64,000 nucleotides of DNA, taken from positions 558,512-622,511 of the forward strand of contig NC_018325.1 of the NCBI RefSeq assembly GCF_000234665.1. The letters are read 5' to 3'. This document shows, one piece after another, positions 39,940-50,429 of the stretch. The notes beneath the pieces are model-generated. The model did no database searches. It was not told the DNA's origin and was given only the letters and a program-made list of their open reading frames with translations. The DNA comes from Leishmania mexicana MHOM/GT/2001/U1103 (taxonomy: Eukaryota; Euglenozoa; Kinetoplastea; Trypanosomatida; Trypanosomatidae). The number at the start of each line of letters is the position of its first letter. Positions within the stretch are counted from its first letter, which is position 1. Position numbers and translations under genes: made by a program.

Positions 39940-40509
39940 TTACAAGCGATGGCCAATGTAGAGACCACCTTCGGCTTGTGAACTTGATGCCCTTCTGAAT
40001 GTGGCCGGCAGCAGGGGAAGGGTGGTGGTGGTGGTGGTGGCAGGCGGCGGCGTGGTACTCGTGAAGTACACACAGAGATGCAGAGGCCCAGGACAACACA
40101 AACCGGTGTTGCGCAGCAGACCTACGATGGGAGGTCGGGGCGCGGCACAGATGTGGAAGGAGGAGCAACACAAGAAAAAGTCGAAGACGGAAAAGACGTT
40201 GCTGCAGAGCTGAGTGCCACACAGGCACGTGAGACCGTAATGACGCCACATCTCGTGCAACACCGATATTAGCGCACTTTGGTGATCAAAGGCGCAGGGG
40301 TACACCTGCAGCTGAGAAATAACGAATGCGTCGGAGACGACCCGCGACCCCTGGGACTGATGCGGCACGACGCTCCTTGCGGCACTGCGTTTCCACCAGC
40401 GCTCCACCAACAGCTCTTGGCCGCTCAGCGGATGGAACCAAAAAAGTACGCATCTCCCGCTGTATCGGGGTGGGGGAGGGAGGCTGCACAGAAGATGTTT
40501 GGGGTGCAT
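39940..40509 (-). CDS. Possible small gene or gene remnant, unrecognised
   Basis: A 189-residue frame from an ATG at 40509 (MHPKHLLCSLPPPPRY). Its first 110 residues are not repeat-derived and have protein-like composition and fairly GC-rich third positions (for example VLFWFHPLSGQELLVERWW, ISVLHEMWRHYGLTCLCG). The last third runs into a Cys/Ser-rich stretch and a poly-Thr from a trinucleotide repeat. A competing frame at 40286-40570 covers the same DNA with poorer codon use. No domain is recognised. It could be a lineage-specific gene, a decayed gene, or chance in a 3' UTR. Confidence 0.28.
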   Translation of the reverse strand: MHPKHLLCSLPPPPRYSGRCVLFWFHPLSGQELLVERWWKRSAARSVVPHQSQGSRVVSDAFVISQLQVYPCAFDHQSALISVLHEMWRHYGLTCLCGTQLCSNVFSVFDFFLCCSSFHICAAPRPPIVGLLRNTGLCCPGPLHLCVYFTSTTPPPATTTTTTLPLLPATFRRASSSQAEGGLYIGHRL

Positions 40510-41369
40510 GATGCGCACGATGTTGAGGCGGCAAAGACACGCAAAAACCCAGGGGTTGCGCTTCGTCCATCTGCTTTGCGCTTCTCCCTGCAGCACTTGC
40601 CTCTCGTCTTTCTTCTCATACCTTTGGTCTTCCTCCCGTCGCCATCTCGCCGACGTCTAAACCTCACACAAGTCACACCCCTACTCAGCGCATCTGATAC
40701 GCGTACAAGTGCACCCACATGCACACACACACACACACAGTAGTAACATCTCACGAACAGGCAGGCAGACAACATGCGATGCCGATAGACAAGCAGTAGA
40801 GTAAGCACGCTTGCCTGTGTGCTACAATGTGAGTACGTGTGTGCAATCAACGACCTGATGCAGCGACGCGCACACCATGGCGTTGGCAGGTTTGCACTGC
40901 CGCGGCGAGCGCCGCTTAGGAACTGCATGAAGCATCGGGGGTAGGCAAGCTGGCCAATTAGCCACGGATCTTCCTTGATCGTGTAGACGCCACAGAGATG
41001 GCTCACCGGCCTCGGTGGAGAGAGGAGGCTCGCCGGCATGAGCGATGCACTTCACTTGAGGAGAAGCACGTGGACAAAGCCGGGGGCGCGTGGGGCTGGC
41101 ACACACGAGCACACGCATGCACGCAAAGCGCCTGTGTGTTGCCCAGGGATGCGCGGCGCACGAGGGACTTGTTTGACTTTCCGCTCTTTCATTGCTTTTC
41201 TTCGTTTTCGCCCAAGCAAAATGCACAGTCGCCTTCGCAAGGGAGGCGACGCACATGTTAGCCGCGCCCACCCTCCGCGGTGGGTGTCGGACACGGCTGA
41301 GGGGTGTGAGAGCCGCGACAGGTGTGGCACGAGCATCCGCCGCTGGAGCGTAAAAGAGAAAGGCCGAGA

Positions 41370-41400
41370 GGGGAGGGGGAGGGGGAGGGGGAGGGGGAGG
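41370..41400 (+). repeat. AGGGGG tandem repeat
   Basis: Five G-runs on the plus strand separated by single A; quadruplex-type sequence in an untranslated spacer. Confidence 0.85.
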
Positions 41401-41866
41401 AGTGTGGCGCCAGAGAAGCCTGTGCGCGGTGGGATGTGGGGAGTTCATCGGTGTGTGCAAGGACGGGTGAAGAGGCATAGAGGAACTACACGTCACGAGG
41501 TGAGACCACGCACACGAAAACACGTCTAGCAAGCTGCACGGCAGCAGGGTGCCATGGTGGGTCTCGTGTGCGTGCAAGTGGTACGCGGCATGTTCGTGAT
41601 TCACCGTACCCGCGACACACCCCCGCACGTCACACTCTTCACATGAGAGAGGGAAAAGAGGTGCGCTTCACGGAGAACTATATATTCCTTGTCGCAGACG
41701 GGGGCTCCTTCCCCGGGCGCACAAAACACGAGCTCGAGCGCCTTTCCATCCCCCACCCCCAACATCACACACGCCCCAGCCCGCGTGATGCGAAGCAATG
41801 CTAGGCACGCGCGTTGCAGCGATGCGCCGGCCCGGCCATCTCGACACGGTCTCCGCCTCACTCTCT

Positions 41867-42240
41867 GCCCACCACCACCCCACGCTGCGCAGGTCGCCTC
41901 ACAGCCGCTCCCATTAGGCAGGTCCCCATCTGTGGCACATAACCCTCAGGGGGCGGCACTCCGGCGCCTCCCATCCCCGCCGGTGGGCAGTGTGAGGGCC
42001 GGGCGTGGGATACGCTCGAGTCGCGCTGGCACTCTGCCTACCATATGCATGTTGCACACGTGTTCGCTGTCGCAGGCGGCTCCGACGCCACGCCGTCCCG
42101 GACCTGACCGCCGACATCAGCATCCATGCATCGCCCTCTGAGCTCCCCGCGTCTCCGGCTCCTGACTATGTCACCACCACAGGTAGCTCGGCACTGGCAA
42201 GGGCTAGGTAGGGGCTGCTGAGCTGCCCCCCACCATCATC
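41867..42240. mobile_element. SIDER-like degenerate retroposon copy B
   Basis: It is the diverged partner of the copy at about 1490-1720 and is in the same orientation. Shared landmarks, in order: a GCGCAGGT or GTGCAGGT word, CATAACCCTCAGG, GCGGCACTC-GGCGCC, GTGAGGGCCGGG, and TGGCACTCTGCCTA. It lies in the expected 3' UTR of Sec8, the usual place for SIDERs in Leishmania. The outer limits are guesses; the 3' side may extend to the poly-G near 42275. Confidence 0.6.
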
Positions 42241-42639
42241 ACCGGCATCGCGGTAGAGATAAGCGAAGGAGGCGGGGGGGGGGGGGCAAAGAACACATCA
42301 AAACGATGAGGAGGCAGCAACAGGCGCATCATCGCGTATCAGGCCTCACCCCCTCAGCGCCGACGACGCCCACGAGGCGGCGGCACGCAGCACACATATA
42401 CATACATGCGGGGTGGGAGAGAGGGATCCTCTTTGAGAAGGGCTGCGCAGTGCAACCACACAAAGACAGAGAGAGACAAGCCGTGGGTCGGCGTGCAGCA
42501 GCCTGGCCATCCGCTCTAGTGGTGTTGCACACAGCGCAGCAGCAACACGCGATGCACTCAAAGCAGGGAAGAAAAAAGGAAAATTTCGTGAGAGCGCAGA
42601 TCAGCCACGAGTAGCGCGTCTGCCCTCCCCCTCGTCTTC

Positions 42640-45600
42640 TCATTTTGGGCCGAAGGCGGACGACGCCAACGGTCGCCTGATGATGGCGGCAGCTCCGTTG
42701 GTCGGGGATCCCGCAGGGTGAGGCCGAGGATGCGGCAGACACCTCTCGGTAGGAGCTGAGGCTGGCGCTACCTCGTCTTCCTCCTCCTCCTCCTCGTACT
42801 CGTACTCGTACTCCTCATCGTCCTCGTCCTCCTCGCTGGACGCCTCTACCTTCACAGCGCCGGCCTTGGCGACTGGTGCGGGTGCCTTTGAAGTAGCCCG
42901 CCTAAAAGGGCCCGTGGCGAGGGGTGGGACGACGGGTTGCGCCAGCGCTGGCTTCGGCGCAGCAGCGCTGTTCGAGGAAGGCACACATGATGGATCTGGA
43001 AGCGAGGTGGGGTCTACACGGCGCGTGGGACGACTGCCGAGTGCTGTCGCCTCTGCACCAGCAGGAGCAGGAGCAGCAGCAGCAGACGTGGATGAGCGAG
43101 CCCCGTCAGTGCCTCGAAGGATGGGGCGTTGCGGCGACTGACGATCGAGCTGCAGCGTCGTCGACGTCTCTGGCGTTTCTTCATCTTCGTCCTCCTCGTC
43201 TTCCTCGTCTTCTTCGCTGGAGGCCGCGGGTCGAGTGCTGACTGGGGCCTCGGCGGCAGAGGCAGACGTTGGCGTTGGCACCGGTTTTGGAGGGGGCGAA
43301 ATGCTCGCCGACGCGGCGAGGTCGCCAGCGCCGGGCTGACGACGTCGGGTGGCGGACGAGAGCGGTAGCGGCGGCGGCTGCGAGTTCGACGCGTCGGAGC
43401 TGCTGTCGTCGTAGCTGAAAGCCCCGCCGTGGTAATCGTCCCCGCCGTCCAGCGCGGCGGCAGCCACGGCAGCCGCGTTTGTGATGAGCGGCACCGATAA
43501 CGCCAGCCCACCACCACCGACGGCGCCGGTAGGTGAGCCAGCGCGACCAGGTAGTGGTGGTGGTTCGTTGACGACGCTGCTGCCGCCGCCAGTTCCGCTG
43601 CCTGCGTAACACAAATTCTGCAGTGTCGTCAGCTTCTGGTAGAAGAACTGGATCTGCTGCACCGCCAGTGTGTCGTCGTTGGCGCCGGAGACTTGCCGGA
43701 AGACAAGCCGGATCAGCACCTCCACCTCTTTCGTGGAGAAGTTAAGGTAGTCCAAGCTGGACACGATCTCGTTGACCACGTCCTTGTTAAAGATGTACCG
43801 CAGAAACAGCACCGGCCGGAGGAAAAAGCGCGACACCGCCTCCCGAACGTCTCTGTCGGTCGGGAGCACCAGCTGCAGCGTGGTCTGCATTACCAGGAGG
43901 TCCGTTCGCAGCCGCATGAGACCAGCCTGCGAGATGGCCTTGTCGCGGAGATGGGCCAGCTCCATCAGGATTAACTCGCTTGCCGGTTTGCCAGCCGTCA
44001 GGCACGTGTACTTGATTTTCTTCGCGTGGAGGTGCTGGCGAAGGATCGCGTAGAAGTTGTGTACACGCCGCGCGTAAGCCTGGACGAACATGTCGGCGGC
44101 GCTCGACACGGCCACCACGTCGTAGGACACGTCGCGCAGCTGCGGCAGAAAGAGAAACGCCAGAAACCGCGCCTCGACAGACAGGTGAAAGAGTGCGACC
44201 TGCGCGAGTGAGCAGAGGCGCACGAGATGCCCCGACAGGCGGATCTTGTGCTGCGCCGTGGAGTCGCCGTCCACGAGCACGAAGGAGGTGGCGTCGCTGA
44301 CGCGCATCTCGTGAGCAAAGCAGTAGCCGGGCACGCAGCAGTCCGTGTAGTTGCGCGCCTTGCGTCGGCTCGGCCACAGGTAGCGGAGCAGCACGTCGCA
44401 CAGCCACTCGACCGAGGTGCACAGAAGGGCGAACGCGACGAGGGTACTGTCGTCGCGCACGCATATGTCCCGCGGCTCCATCCGGCCAATATGCTCATCC
44501 AGCTCACCCTCCGCGGCACCCGCGCCGCCGCCATCTCTGGGGGATGCGGTGGACGATGTCTCTAGGACGCGCATCGCCTCCAGCACGGACACCGTCGACC
44601 TGTTGTACTCGTGCCCGCTCGTCCGCTCGTCGCTGTTGAGCTGATAGTAGCGGTAGAGGTCCTGATCAATGTACCTGTGTGCGTCCAAGATGTTCTCCTC
44701 GTCCACCAGCGCAGCCCACCTGCGATTCGGCATGCCGGAAAAAGCATCCTCGAAGGGCTTGTCCAGCAGTCGGTGGGCGAGGGTGCCGCGGCCGAGCCAC
44801 TGCACCTGCCTCTTTAGGAATACAACCAGCTCGATGATGAGCGCCTCCGACGTGTTCTGCTCCACCTCCTCCGTCAGCGACTCTGGGAGGATGCGGCGCA
44901 CGTCACTCACCTTCGCCAGCACCCGCCCCACATACTGCACACACGCAAGGATGGGGTGCTGCACCTCGTCCACAATGACCGTCGGCCAAGCGCCGCTGAG
45001 GGTCTTCATCGCCGCCGGCGCCTTGCCGCTGTGCGACGCAGTGCTGCCCGCGTCTGCAGGCGGAGGAGAGGCGGGCGGCGGCGCTCCTGCGGCGCTGGTG
45101 CCGCCGCTGTCGCCGATGCTCATGAGAAGCAGCTGCAGCTGCTGTGAATGGAAGGCGTGCAGGGTGGGAATGTACGTGGCGCGTAGGAAGCGCTTGAAGA
45201 AGCCAACGACGCACTCCTCCTCGCTCAGCAAGCGGAACTCGGGAACGCGGTCGCAGCTGCGGCTGTAGAAGCGCGCTGCGCACTCATAGCAGGTCAGCGC
45301 GTTCATCGCAGTGAAGACGAACCAGCGGCGCAACATGCTCACGTGCAGCAGCACCAGCGGTGCCCCGGCCCCGCCTACACCACCGCCACTCTGGCCGCTG
45401 TCGGTGAACGCGATGAGCTTGGACTTGTCGTGCTGCATGGCCTCAAACTGGCTCGTCTGCCCTTCGCGGGCCTTGCGCATGTCCGCCTGTGCCTTCTTCA
45501 CCGCGCCGACCAAGCTGAACGATACGCTGCCCGTCTCCTCCATCATGCGCAGCAGGCCGCCCGAGGCAAACGTGGACAACAGTCGATCCAGCGTGGTCGT

Positions 45601-48438
45601 GTCGTCACCCTGCTTGTCAGCGTCCAGCATGATGGTGGCGGTGCGCTGCATGCGGCTGATCAAATTCTTCTGGCGCAGGAAGGGCAGCAGCGTGACGGCG
45701 TCGTCGGTCTCGTCCTGCGACTCCTTCGCGTCGCAGATGACGTGGAAGACAAACTCGATGTGGTAGTTCAGCTGCGACCACAACACCTGCAGGTCCCACT
45801 CCTGCAGCAGCGCCTGCACCTCGGCCACCAGCTTCACCCGCACGGCATCTCGTAGCTCAGCTGAAACCGCCAGCTGCAGCGTGTGCAGCACCGCCTCAGC
45901 AGCAGGGAAAATGGCGCGCGTCTGCGCGCACGCGCTGTCGAGACGGTCCAAAATGCTCTGCAGTGTGAGACAGGGCTTGCGCCGGTCAAACGCGAGGAAA
46001 GGGGAGACGTCGCTCGCCGCAGCATTAGTGTCCGGCGCGACGCCGCCGGACGTCGTCAGATTCTCAGCTGCTGCTGTGGCGGCGGCATCCTTCTCCTCCG
46101 TCTCGGCCTTTAGGGATGCCAGCACGGCGTCGGTGTTGAAGAACTCTAAGAACTTCGCCATGACATCACCAACGTTGCTGTCGCCACCGCCGGCGGGCAG
46201 GGAGCGCGACGACAACGACTTCTCACTCATGGTCGGCGCATCGCGCACGCAGTTCTGCGCGTAGTCCAGCGCTGTCGTCAGCGTGTCGTGCACCCACACC
46301 TCGTTTCGCAGCGGAGCGCTCATGACGTTCCACCGGCGCGACGTCGCCTCCGGCACAAACGGAACCGGCTGCACAACGAACGGGGATGCAAACGGGAAGT
46401 GCGCCACCAAGACGACCTTTTGCAGATACGCCGCGTTGCGAAGAATTTTCTCCAGCTCGGTGAAGAGGGCGCCCAGCATGGAGCGCAGGTCGCGCGCCTG
46501 GATGGTGGCCACGGCTTCATCGAATGAAATGAGGTCACAGGCGAGGTCGAGGGCGCGCACGTGCGTGCCGCGAATGGCCGCCTCCGCCTCGTCATTGCTG
46601 AGGCTCGCCCCGCTGCGTGTGCGTCGTCGCCACACGTCGTACAAGAAAAGAAAATGGGCGATAAACCGCTCCATGCTGCGCGTCGCGCGGCTGAAAAACG
46701 TTTCGTGGCAGTAGTCTATCTTGCCCAGCAGCATAAGGCTTTTTACGCACAGGGGCACAAACTTCAGGTAGTTGCTGAACACCTGATCATCCGTCGGGTC
46801 GTCGGTCAGCGTCTCGATGATCGCGGAGAGCGTGCGATCCTTCTTGGCAGGCCCACCCACACCCGCCGTCTTCGTTGAGCCGGCAGTGGTGCCGTTGTGT
46901 GTCGCAGCGTCAAGGCCGCCGTCTCGGTCCATCTCACCAGCGTCGTCCTCGTCGTCGTCTGGGTGGCCACTGCCGGGGGCGCCAACGCCAGCCATCTTCC
47001 AATACTTATGAATGGTGTGCTGCACGCTTGGGGCGGCCGCGTGGGTGTCCTTCGTGTCTTGCTCATTGCTATCGATCATCTCCTGCAGCAACTGTGCATC
47101 CGCCTCGACGAGGCGCTCATGACGAAAGATGCATGCCAGCAGGTCGTCGATGATGAGGTGGTGCAGCGTCGACATGGTGGCGTTGTGCGTGTCGCGGAGA
47201 GTCTGCACCGCGCGTACGCCTTTCAGTTCATCGCTGGCGAGCAGGCGCGCCTGCGTCTGCAACGTCTGCACCGCCGCGAGATAGTGCCGGTTCTGCAAGA
47301 GTCCCTTCACCTCTGCTTCAGCGAGAATGACCTCCTGGATGTGCTCCAGCGCGTCGGCCATAAACAGTGACTTGGCGGCACGCAGCCGCAGCACCTTCAG
47401 CTCCCCAGCATGACTTTCCAGCGAGACTATCGCGTCCGCCAGCTCCTTCTTGAACTGCGCCAGTGTGTCATCGCTGCCGGAGACCGCCAGAACCATCTCG
47501 GAGAAGTCACAGATGGCGTTGTTGAACTCCTGGTGGTGAGCGTCGATGTAGTCCGCAAGGTCCGCGTTGATCTCCGCCTCGAGGTCCTTGTAGTCCATTA
47601 AGGTGTCGTCGATCTCGTCCGGCGACGCCTCGCCGCCGGTGATCTCCGAGGCAATGATGCCGACAACATGCTCGTGCGGTACGAAGTCCTCGGCGAGCAG
47701 CTCTGCGTCCACGTCGTCGAAGAGGTCCTTTGTGTTGATAACGAAATCGCGATCGACGGCGGAGAGCTGATCGAGGTCCTCCTCGTCCAGCCCATCCTCG
47801 TACTTGGCCGAGGCGGCGCTGTCCGGCTTCTTGGCCTTGAAGAGCTGCCGAGAGAGGTTGGCGGCCATGACCGCACTGCGCTGTGCGTTCGAGGCAGCGA
47901 CAGCGGAGCCGCCAGCGCCTTTCGCCTCGGCGCTGCGATTAAAATCTCCGCCGGCACCCGAAAAGGGGCCGCCGCTCCTTGATGTCCCCTTCATGAACAC
48001 CGAGGCGGCGGCCTCCGCCGTTTTCTCAGACAGCGATCGCTCTCCGCCATGACCATAGTCGTCGCTCTTGTACCCCTCTTCGCTCTCTTCATACACATCT
48101 TCCTCATCGACGCCATCTTTGGCACTCAACGGGTGCACGACGCCTCGCTGCTGACCCGCCGCCGCCAGCGCTTCAGCCGCGGCGTCCGCAGAGAGCGGGA
48201 AGCGCGCACCTGCGGGGTTGACGGAATCTCCAATCCCACCAAAGACGCTGCCGCCGGCTCTTGGGACCGCGTTCTGTCGGAGAAGGGCACCAGCAGTGTT
48301 ACTCACCTGACTGCCGCCGAGCCCCGTCGAGAAAGGGGTCGATGCTCCGGGTGCCACACCGCCAAATGCGGAACCGCCACCGAGACCGCCACCAGTGGCG
48401 CCCTTGTTGCTGCCTGCCGAATACCGCCACGCACACAT
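42640..48438 (-). CDS. SEC8: Exocyst complex subunit Sec8 (EXOC4), extra long
   Basis: The 1932-residue protein has, at about residues 280-450, the Sec8 N-terminal coiled region: a helix with DYIDAHHQEFNNAICDFSEM, a long heptad stretch ELKVLRLRAAKSLFMADAL, EVKGLLQNRHYLAAVQTLQT and ELKGVRAVQTLRDTHNATMS. This fits EXOC4 (tethering of secretory vesicles at the plasma membrane; in trypanosomatids at the flagellar pocket). The middle (about 600-1650) is helical, as expected for the CATCHR fold. It is roughly twice the length of human Sec8 because of a Gly/Ala-rich N-terminus with FGG pairs and a disordered C-terminal tail (about 1650-1932) with Pro-rich parts and very acidic runs (SSEEDEEDEEDEDEE, YEYEYEEEEEEDE). 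The ATG is immediately preceded by TAG. Confidence 0.8.
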   Translation of the reverse strand: MCAWRYSAGSNKGATGGGLGGGSAFGGVAPGASTPFSTGLGGSQVSNTAGALLRQNAVPRAGGSVFGGIGDSVNPAGARFPLSADAAAEALAAAGQQRGVVHPLSAKDGVDEEDVYEESEEGYKSDDYGHGGERSLSEKTAEAAASVFMKGTSRSGGPFSGAGGDFNRSAEAKGAGGSAVAASNAQRSAVMAANLSRQLFKAKKPDSAASAKYEDGLDEEDLDQLSAVDRDFVINTKDLFDDVDAELLAEDFVPHEHVVGIIASEITGGEASPDEIDDTLMDYKDLEAEINADLADYIDAHHQEFNNAICDFSEMVLAVSGSDDTLAQFKKELADAIVSLESHAGELKVLRLRAAKSLFMADALEHIQEVILAEAEVKGLLQNRHYLAAVQTLQTQARLLASDELKGVRAVQTLRDTHNATMSTLHHLIIDDLLACIFRHERLVEADAQLLQEMIDSNEQDTKDTHAAAPSVQHTIHKYWKMAGVGAPGSGHPDDDEDDAGEMDRDGGLDAATHNGTTAGSTKTAGVGGPAKKDRTLSAIIETLTDDPTDDQVFSNYLKFVPLCVKSLMLLGKIDYCHETFFSRATRSMERFIAHFLFLYDVWRRRTRSGASLSNDEAEAAIRGTHVRALDLACDLISFDEAVATIQARDLRSMLGALFTELEKILRNAAYLQKVVLVAHFPFASPFVVQPVPFVPEATSRRWNVMSAPLRNEVWVHDTLTTALDYAQNCVRDAPTMSEKSLSSRSLPAGGGDSNVGDVMAKFLEFFNTDAVLASLKAETEEKDAAATAAAENLTTSGGVAPDTNAAASDVSPFLAFDRRKPCLTLQSILDRLDSACAQTRAIFPAAEAVLHTLQLAVSAELRDAVRVKLVAEVQALLQEWDLQVLWSQLNYHIEFVFHVICDAKESQDETDDAVTLLPFLRQKNLISRMQRTATIMLDADKQGDDTTTLDRLLSTFASGGLLRMMEETGSVSFSLVGAVKKAQADMRKAREGQTSQFEAMQHDKSKLIAFTDSGQSGGGVGGAGAPLVLLHVSMLRRWFVFTAMNALTCYECAARFYSRSCDRVPEFRLLSEEECVVGFFKRFLRATYIPTLHAFHSQQLQLLLMSIGDSGGTSAAGAPPPASPPPADAGSTASHSGKAPAAMKTLSGAWPTVIVDEVQHPILACVQYVGRVLAKVSDVRRILPESLTEEVEQNTSEALIIELVVFLKRQVQWLGRGTLAHRLLDKPFEDAFSGMPNRRWAALVDEENILDAHRYIDQDLYRYYQLNSDERTSGHEYNRSTVSVLEAMRVLETSSTASPRDGGGAGAAEGELDEHIGRMEPRDICVRDDSTLVAFALLCTSVEWLCDVLLRYLWPSRRKARNYTDCCVPGYCFAHEMRVSDATSFVLVDGDSTAQHKIRLSGHLVRLCSLAQVALFHLSVEARFLAFLFLPQLRDVSYDVVAVSSAADMFVQAYARRVHNFYAILRQHLHAKKIKYTCLTAGKPASELILMELAHLRDKAISQAGLMRLRTDLLVMQTTLQLVLPTDRDVREAVSRFFLRPVLFLRYIFNKDVVNEIVSSLDYLNFSTKEVEVLIRLVFRQVSGANDDTLAVQQIQFFYQKLTTLQNLCYAGSGTGGGSSVVNEPPPLPGRAGSPTGAVGGGGLALSVPLITNAAAVAAAALDGGDDYHGGAFSYDDSSSDASNSQPPPLPLSSATRRRQPGAGDLAASASISPPPKPVPTPTSASAAEAPVSTRPAASSEEDEEDEEDEDEETPETSTTLQLDRQSPQRPILRGTDGARSSTSAAAAPAPAGAEATALGSRPTRRVDPTSLPDPSCVPSSNSAAAPKPALAQPVVPPLATGPFRRATSKAPAPVAKAGAVKVEASSEEDEDDEEYEYEYEEEEEEDEVAPASAPTERCLPHPRPHPAGSPTNGAAAIIRRPLASSAFGPK

Positions 48439-48547
48439 CTAGCGAAGCAGAGGCGGCGGCCGATCACACACGCCGACAGACACAGACACACGCAGATACA
48501 CGCAGACACCGACAGACGGACCAAAACCGAAGAGAGGAAAAAAAGAA
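48439..48547 (-). promoter_or_regulatory. Predicted spliced-leader acceptor abutting the Sec8 ATG
   Basis: On the coding strand a strong tract TTTCTTTTTTTCCTCTCTTC (48547-48529) is followed by about 90 nt with no AG until GCTAG, which touches the ATG. Splicing there would leave no leader beyond the spliced leader itself. Confidence 0.5.
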
Positions 48548-49907
48548 ATGAAGCCACCGTACGTGACCGAGGAGGCGTAGAAGAGGGGTGGAGGGGGGCG
48601 GATGATAACGAGGACATGCAAAGAGCTCAGCGCGTGTATGTATACTTGATCAGAGGCGGAGGAAGGGGGTTTACGAAATGTGTGTGTGTGTGTGTGTGCC
48701 TTTATACGTCTGTGGGAGGGGGGGGGGGCAGACACCAGGGTGCGTGGCGCGCACACACACACGCACGTAAATATGTGTTGCCCTCGTTATGCAGCGCGCC
48801 ACCACCGACACCTTGGCGGGGGCATACAGCGCGACAAAAGCGGAACGCAAAACCGCCGCTCAAGAGGCGAGGGCAAAGCAAGGTGCGGGAATAGAGGGAG
48901 AGGAATACAGCGCCACGGGCACGACTAGATGTCCTCCCATGTAGCCCGTGGAGGTGGGCGAGACCGAGAGCAGCCCTCGGCGCCAAGGGTGGGAGAAGGG
49001 GACAAAAGGAGTGGATGACGGCTTGCCACGAAGACGGGCAGAGCCCACGCGTATGGGTGAGGATAATGCCACGACGCTGCAGGTGTTTCATACTGTGCAT
49101 AGAGCCGCGTCCACCGCCGCCGCTGCCTCAACTTCGCCGCCGCCTGCTTGCCGTTCCAATAGTGGAGGGCCCGGCGACGAGGGCGATTTAGAGTCGGTGG
49201 TGGTGGTGGTGCGAGTGTGCGTCGCTCACCGAAATGGCTGGAGAAACAACGCCTTTTGCGTTTCCTGCGCCAGCATCTCCGCCTGCGCTCCCTCCCTTGC
49301 CCCTTGCCCGACGCTACACATACGCACGCCCGCGCGCAGCCAATGCCTGTCATGTGTGTGGCACGGTGTGGGCGTGTGCGACGGGGGCGGAGACGCGCGA
49401 GGAGTGCGACGACCGTTTTGCTACCGCTGCCTCGAGTCTTTGGATTGGGTTGGTGAACTGAGAAAGTACAGAAAAGAATGATAGAAAGTAAAGAGACGCC
49501 GTCACCTCCCCCCTCCTCCCTCGGCCTGCCATCTTGGCCCACCCACCCCACTCTCGCGACTAACCCCCTCCCCCGCCTCGCTCACCACCATCACCATGCG
49601 GCAGGCAACACACTCACACGCATACACACATACACGCCCAAAAGACGTGACAGAATGGAGCAATGGTGCGTGCATGCGCGTATTTCGGTATGTGTGTGTG
49701 TGTGTGTGTGCGTGTGGGGGGAGAGGAACAGCGAGAGAAAGATGGAAAGAATCACGCAGGGCAGGAGAGAGAGAGAGTGCGGCGAAACGGACGACGAACC
49801 CGTGATGGGGACTATGTGAGTGAATACACAATCACATGTCAAGCACGCCATGCACGCCATCATGCTTGCCATGACATGAACGGAAAAAGCGGCAGCGCAT
49901 CTCCTGC
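48439..49907. other. Spacer between Sec8 and uS17/S11
   Basis: It contains the Sec8 leader, TG arrays near 48680-48699 and 49690-49712, and the 3' UTR of the S11 gene. The frame at 48925-49551 (-) has a few protein-like stretches but no acceptor or domain and is not annotated. Confidence 0.65.
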
Positions 49908-50429
49908 TTAGTTCTTGGCGAACTTCTTGCCCATCTTGTCGGCAGAGCTCTTCGACACCACCTCCAAGACGTTGTAGCGGATCGTCTTGCTGAGCGGGCG
50001 GCACTGGCCAATGACGACCTCATCACCCTGCTTCGGGTCGAAGGCGGGGCTGCAGTGGACGGCCAGGGACTTGTGGCGCTTCTGGTAACGCTGGTACTTC
50101 TTGATGAAATGCAGATAGTTGCGGCGGATGATGATGGTGCGGTGCATCTTGGTGGAGTGCACAATGCCGCGCAGGATGCGGCCGCGGATCACCACGTTGC
50201 TCGTGAAGGGGCACTTGCGATCGATGTACTTACCGTTCAGCGCCTTCGCCGGGGTCTTGAAGCCGAGACCGATCTTCTTGGAATAGCGGATGTGGCCGGA
50301 CTTGTTGACGTGCTTGCGGCTCGGGCGGTGCATGTTCTCATTCACCGCGGTCTGGCGCTGGTACGCCTTCTCGTGCTGAATGGTGGCATCCACCGCATGC
50401 GCGTGGTAGTACTGGGGCGCAACGGACAT
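49908..50429 (-). CDS. RPS11: 40S ribosomal protein S11 (uS17)
   Basis: The 173-residue product starts at the ATG at 50429 ([14 protein letters not shown]); the longer open frame is noncoding leader. The C-terminal OB-fold is typical of eukaryotic uS17: [55 protein letters not shown] and [20 protein letters not shown]. It binds 18S rRNA in the body of the small subunit. It is somewhat longer than the human protein (158 aa), with the extra residues at the N-terminus. A tract and CTCAG lie about 42 nt upstream. Codon use is strongly GC-biased, as in highly expressed Leishmania genes. Confidence 0.97.
   Translation of the reverse strand: MSVAPQYYHAHAVDATIQHEKAYQRQTAVNENMHRPSRKHVNKSGHIRYSKKIGLGFKTPAKALNGKYIDRKCPFTSNVVIRGRILRGIVHSTKMHRTIIIRRNYLHFIKKYQRYQKRHKSLAVHCSPAFDPKQGDEVVIGQCRPLSKTIRYNVLEVVSKSSADKMGKKFAKN

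Larger units (their letters stand above)
38959..42639. other. Long spacer between the RUS-family gene and Sec8
   Basis: About 3.7 kb. It holds the leader of the RUS gene, TG/CA arrays (39195-39218, 39541-39558, 40720-40738), an AGGGGG array (41370-41400), a SIDER-like copy (about 41867-42240), a possible small gene (39940-40509) and the 3' UTR of Sec8. Its length would leave room for one more gene. Confidence 0.65.

Noticed and set aside
40425..41039. 204-codon minus-strand frame near the RUS-Sec8 spacer
   Set aside because: It overlaps the better candidate at 39940-40509, runs into a CA repeat, and has no recognisable part.
48925..49551. 208-codon minus-strand frame between Sec8 and S11
   Set aside because: Low complexity for most of its length, mixed codon use and no acceptor; more likely the S11 3' UTR.
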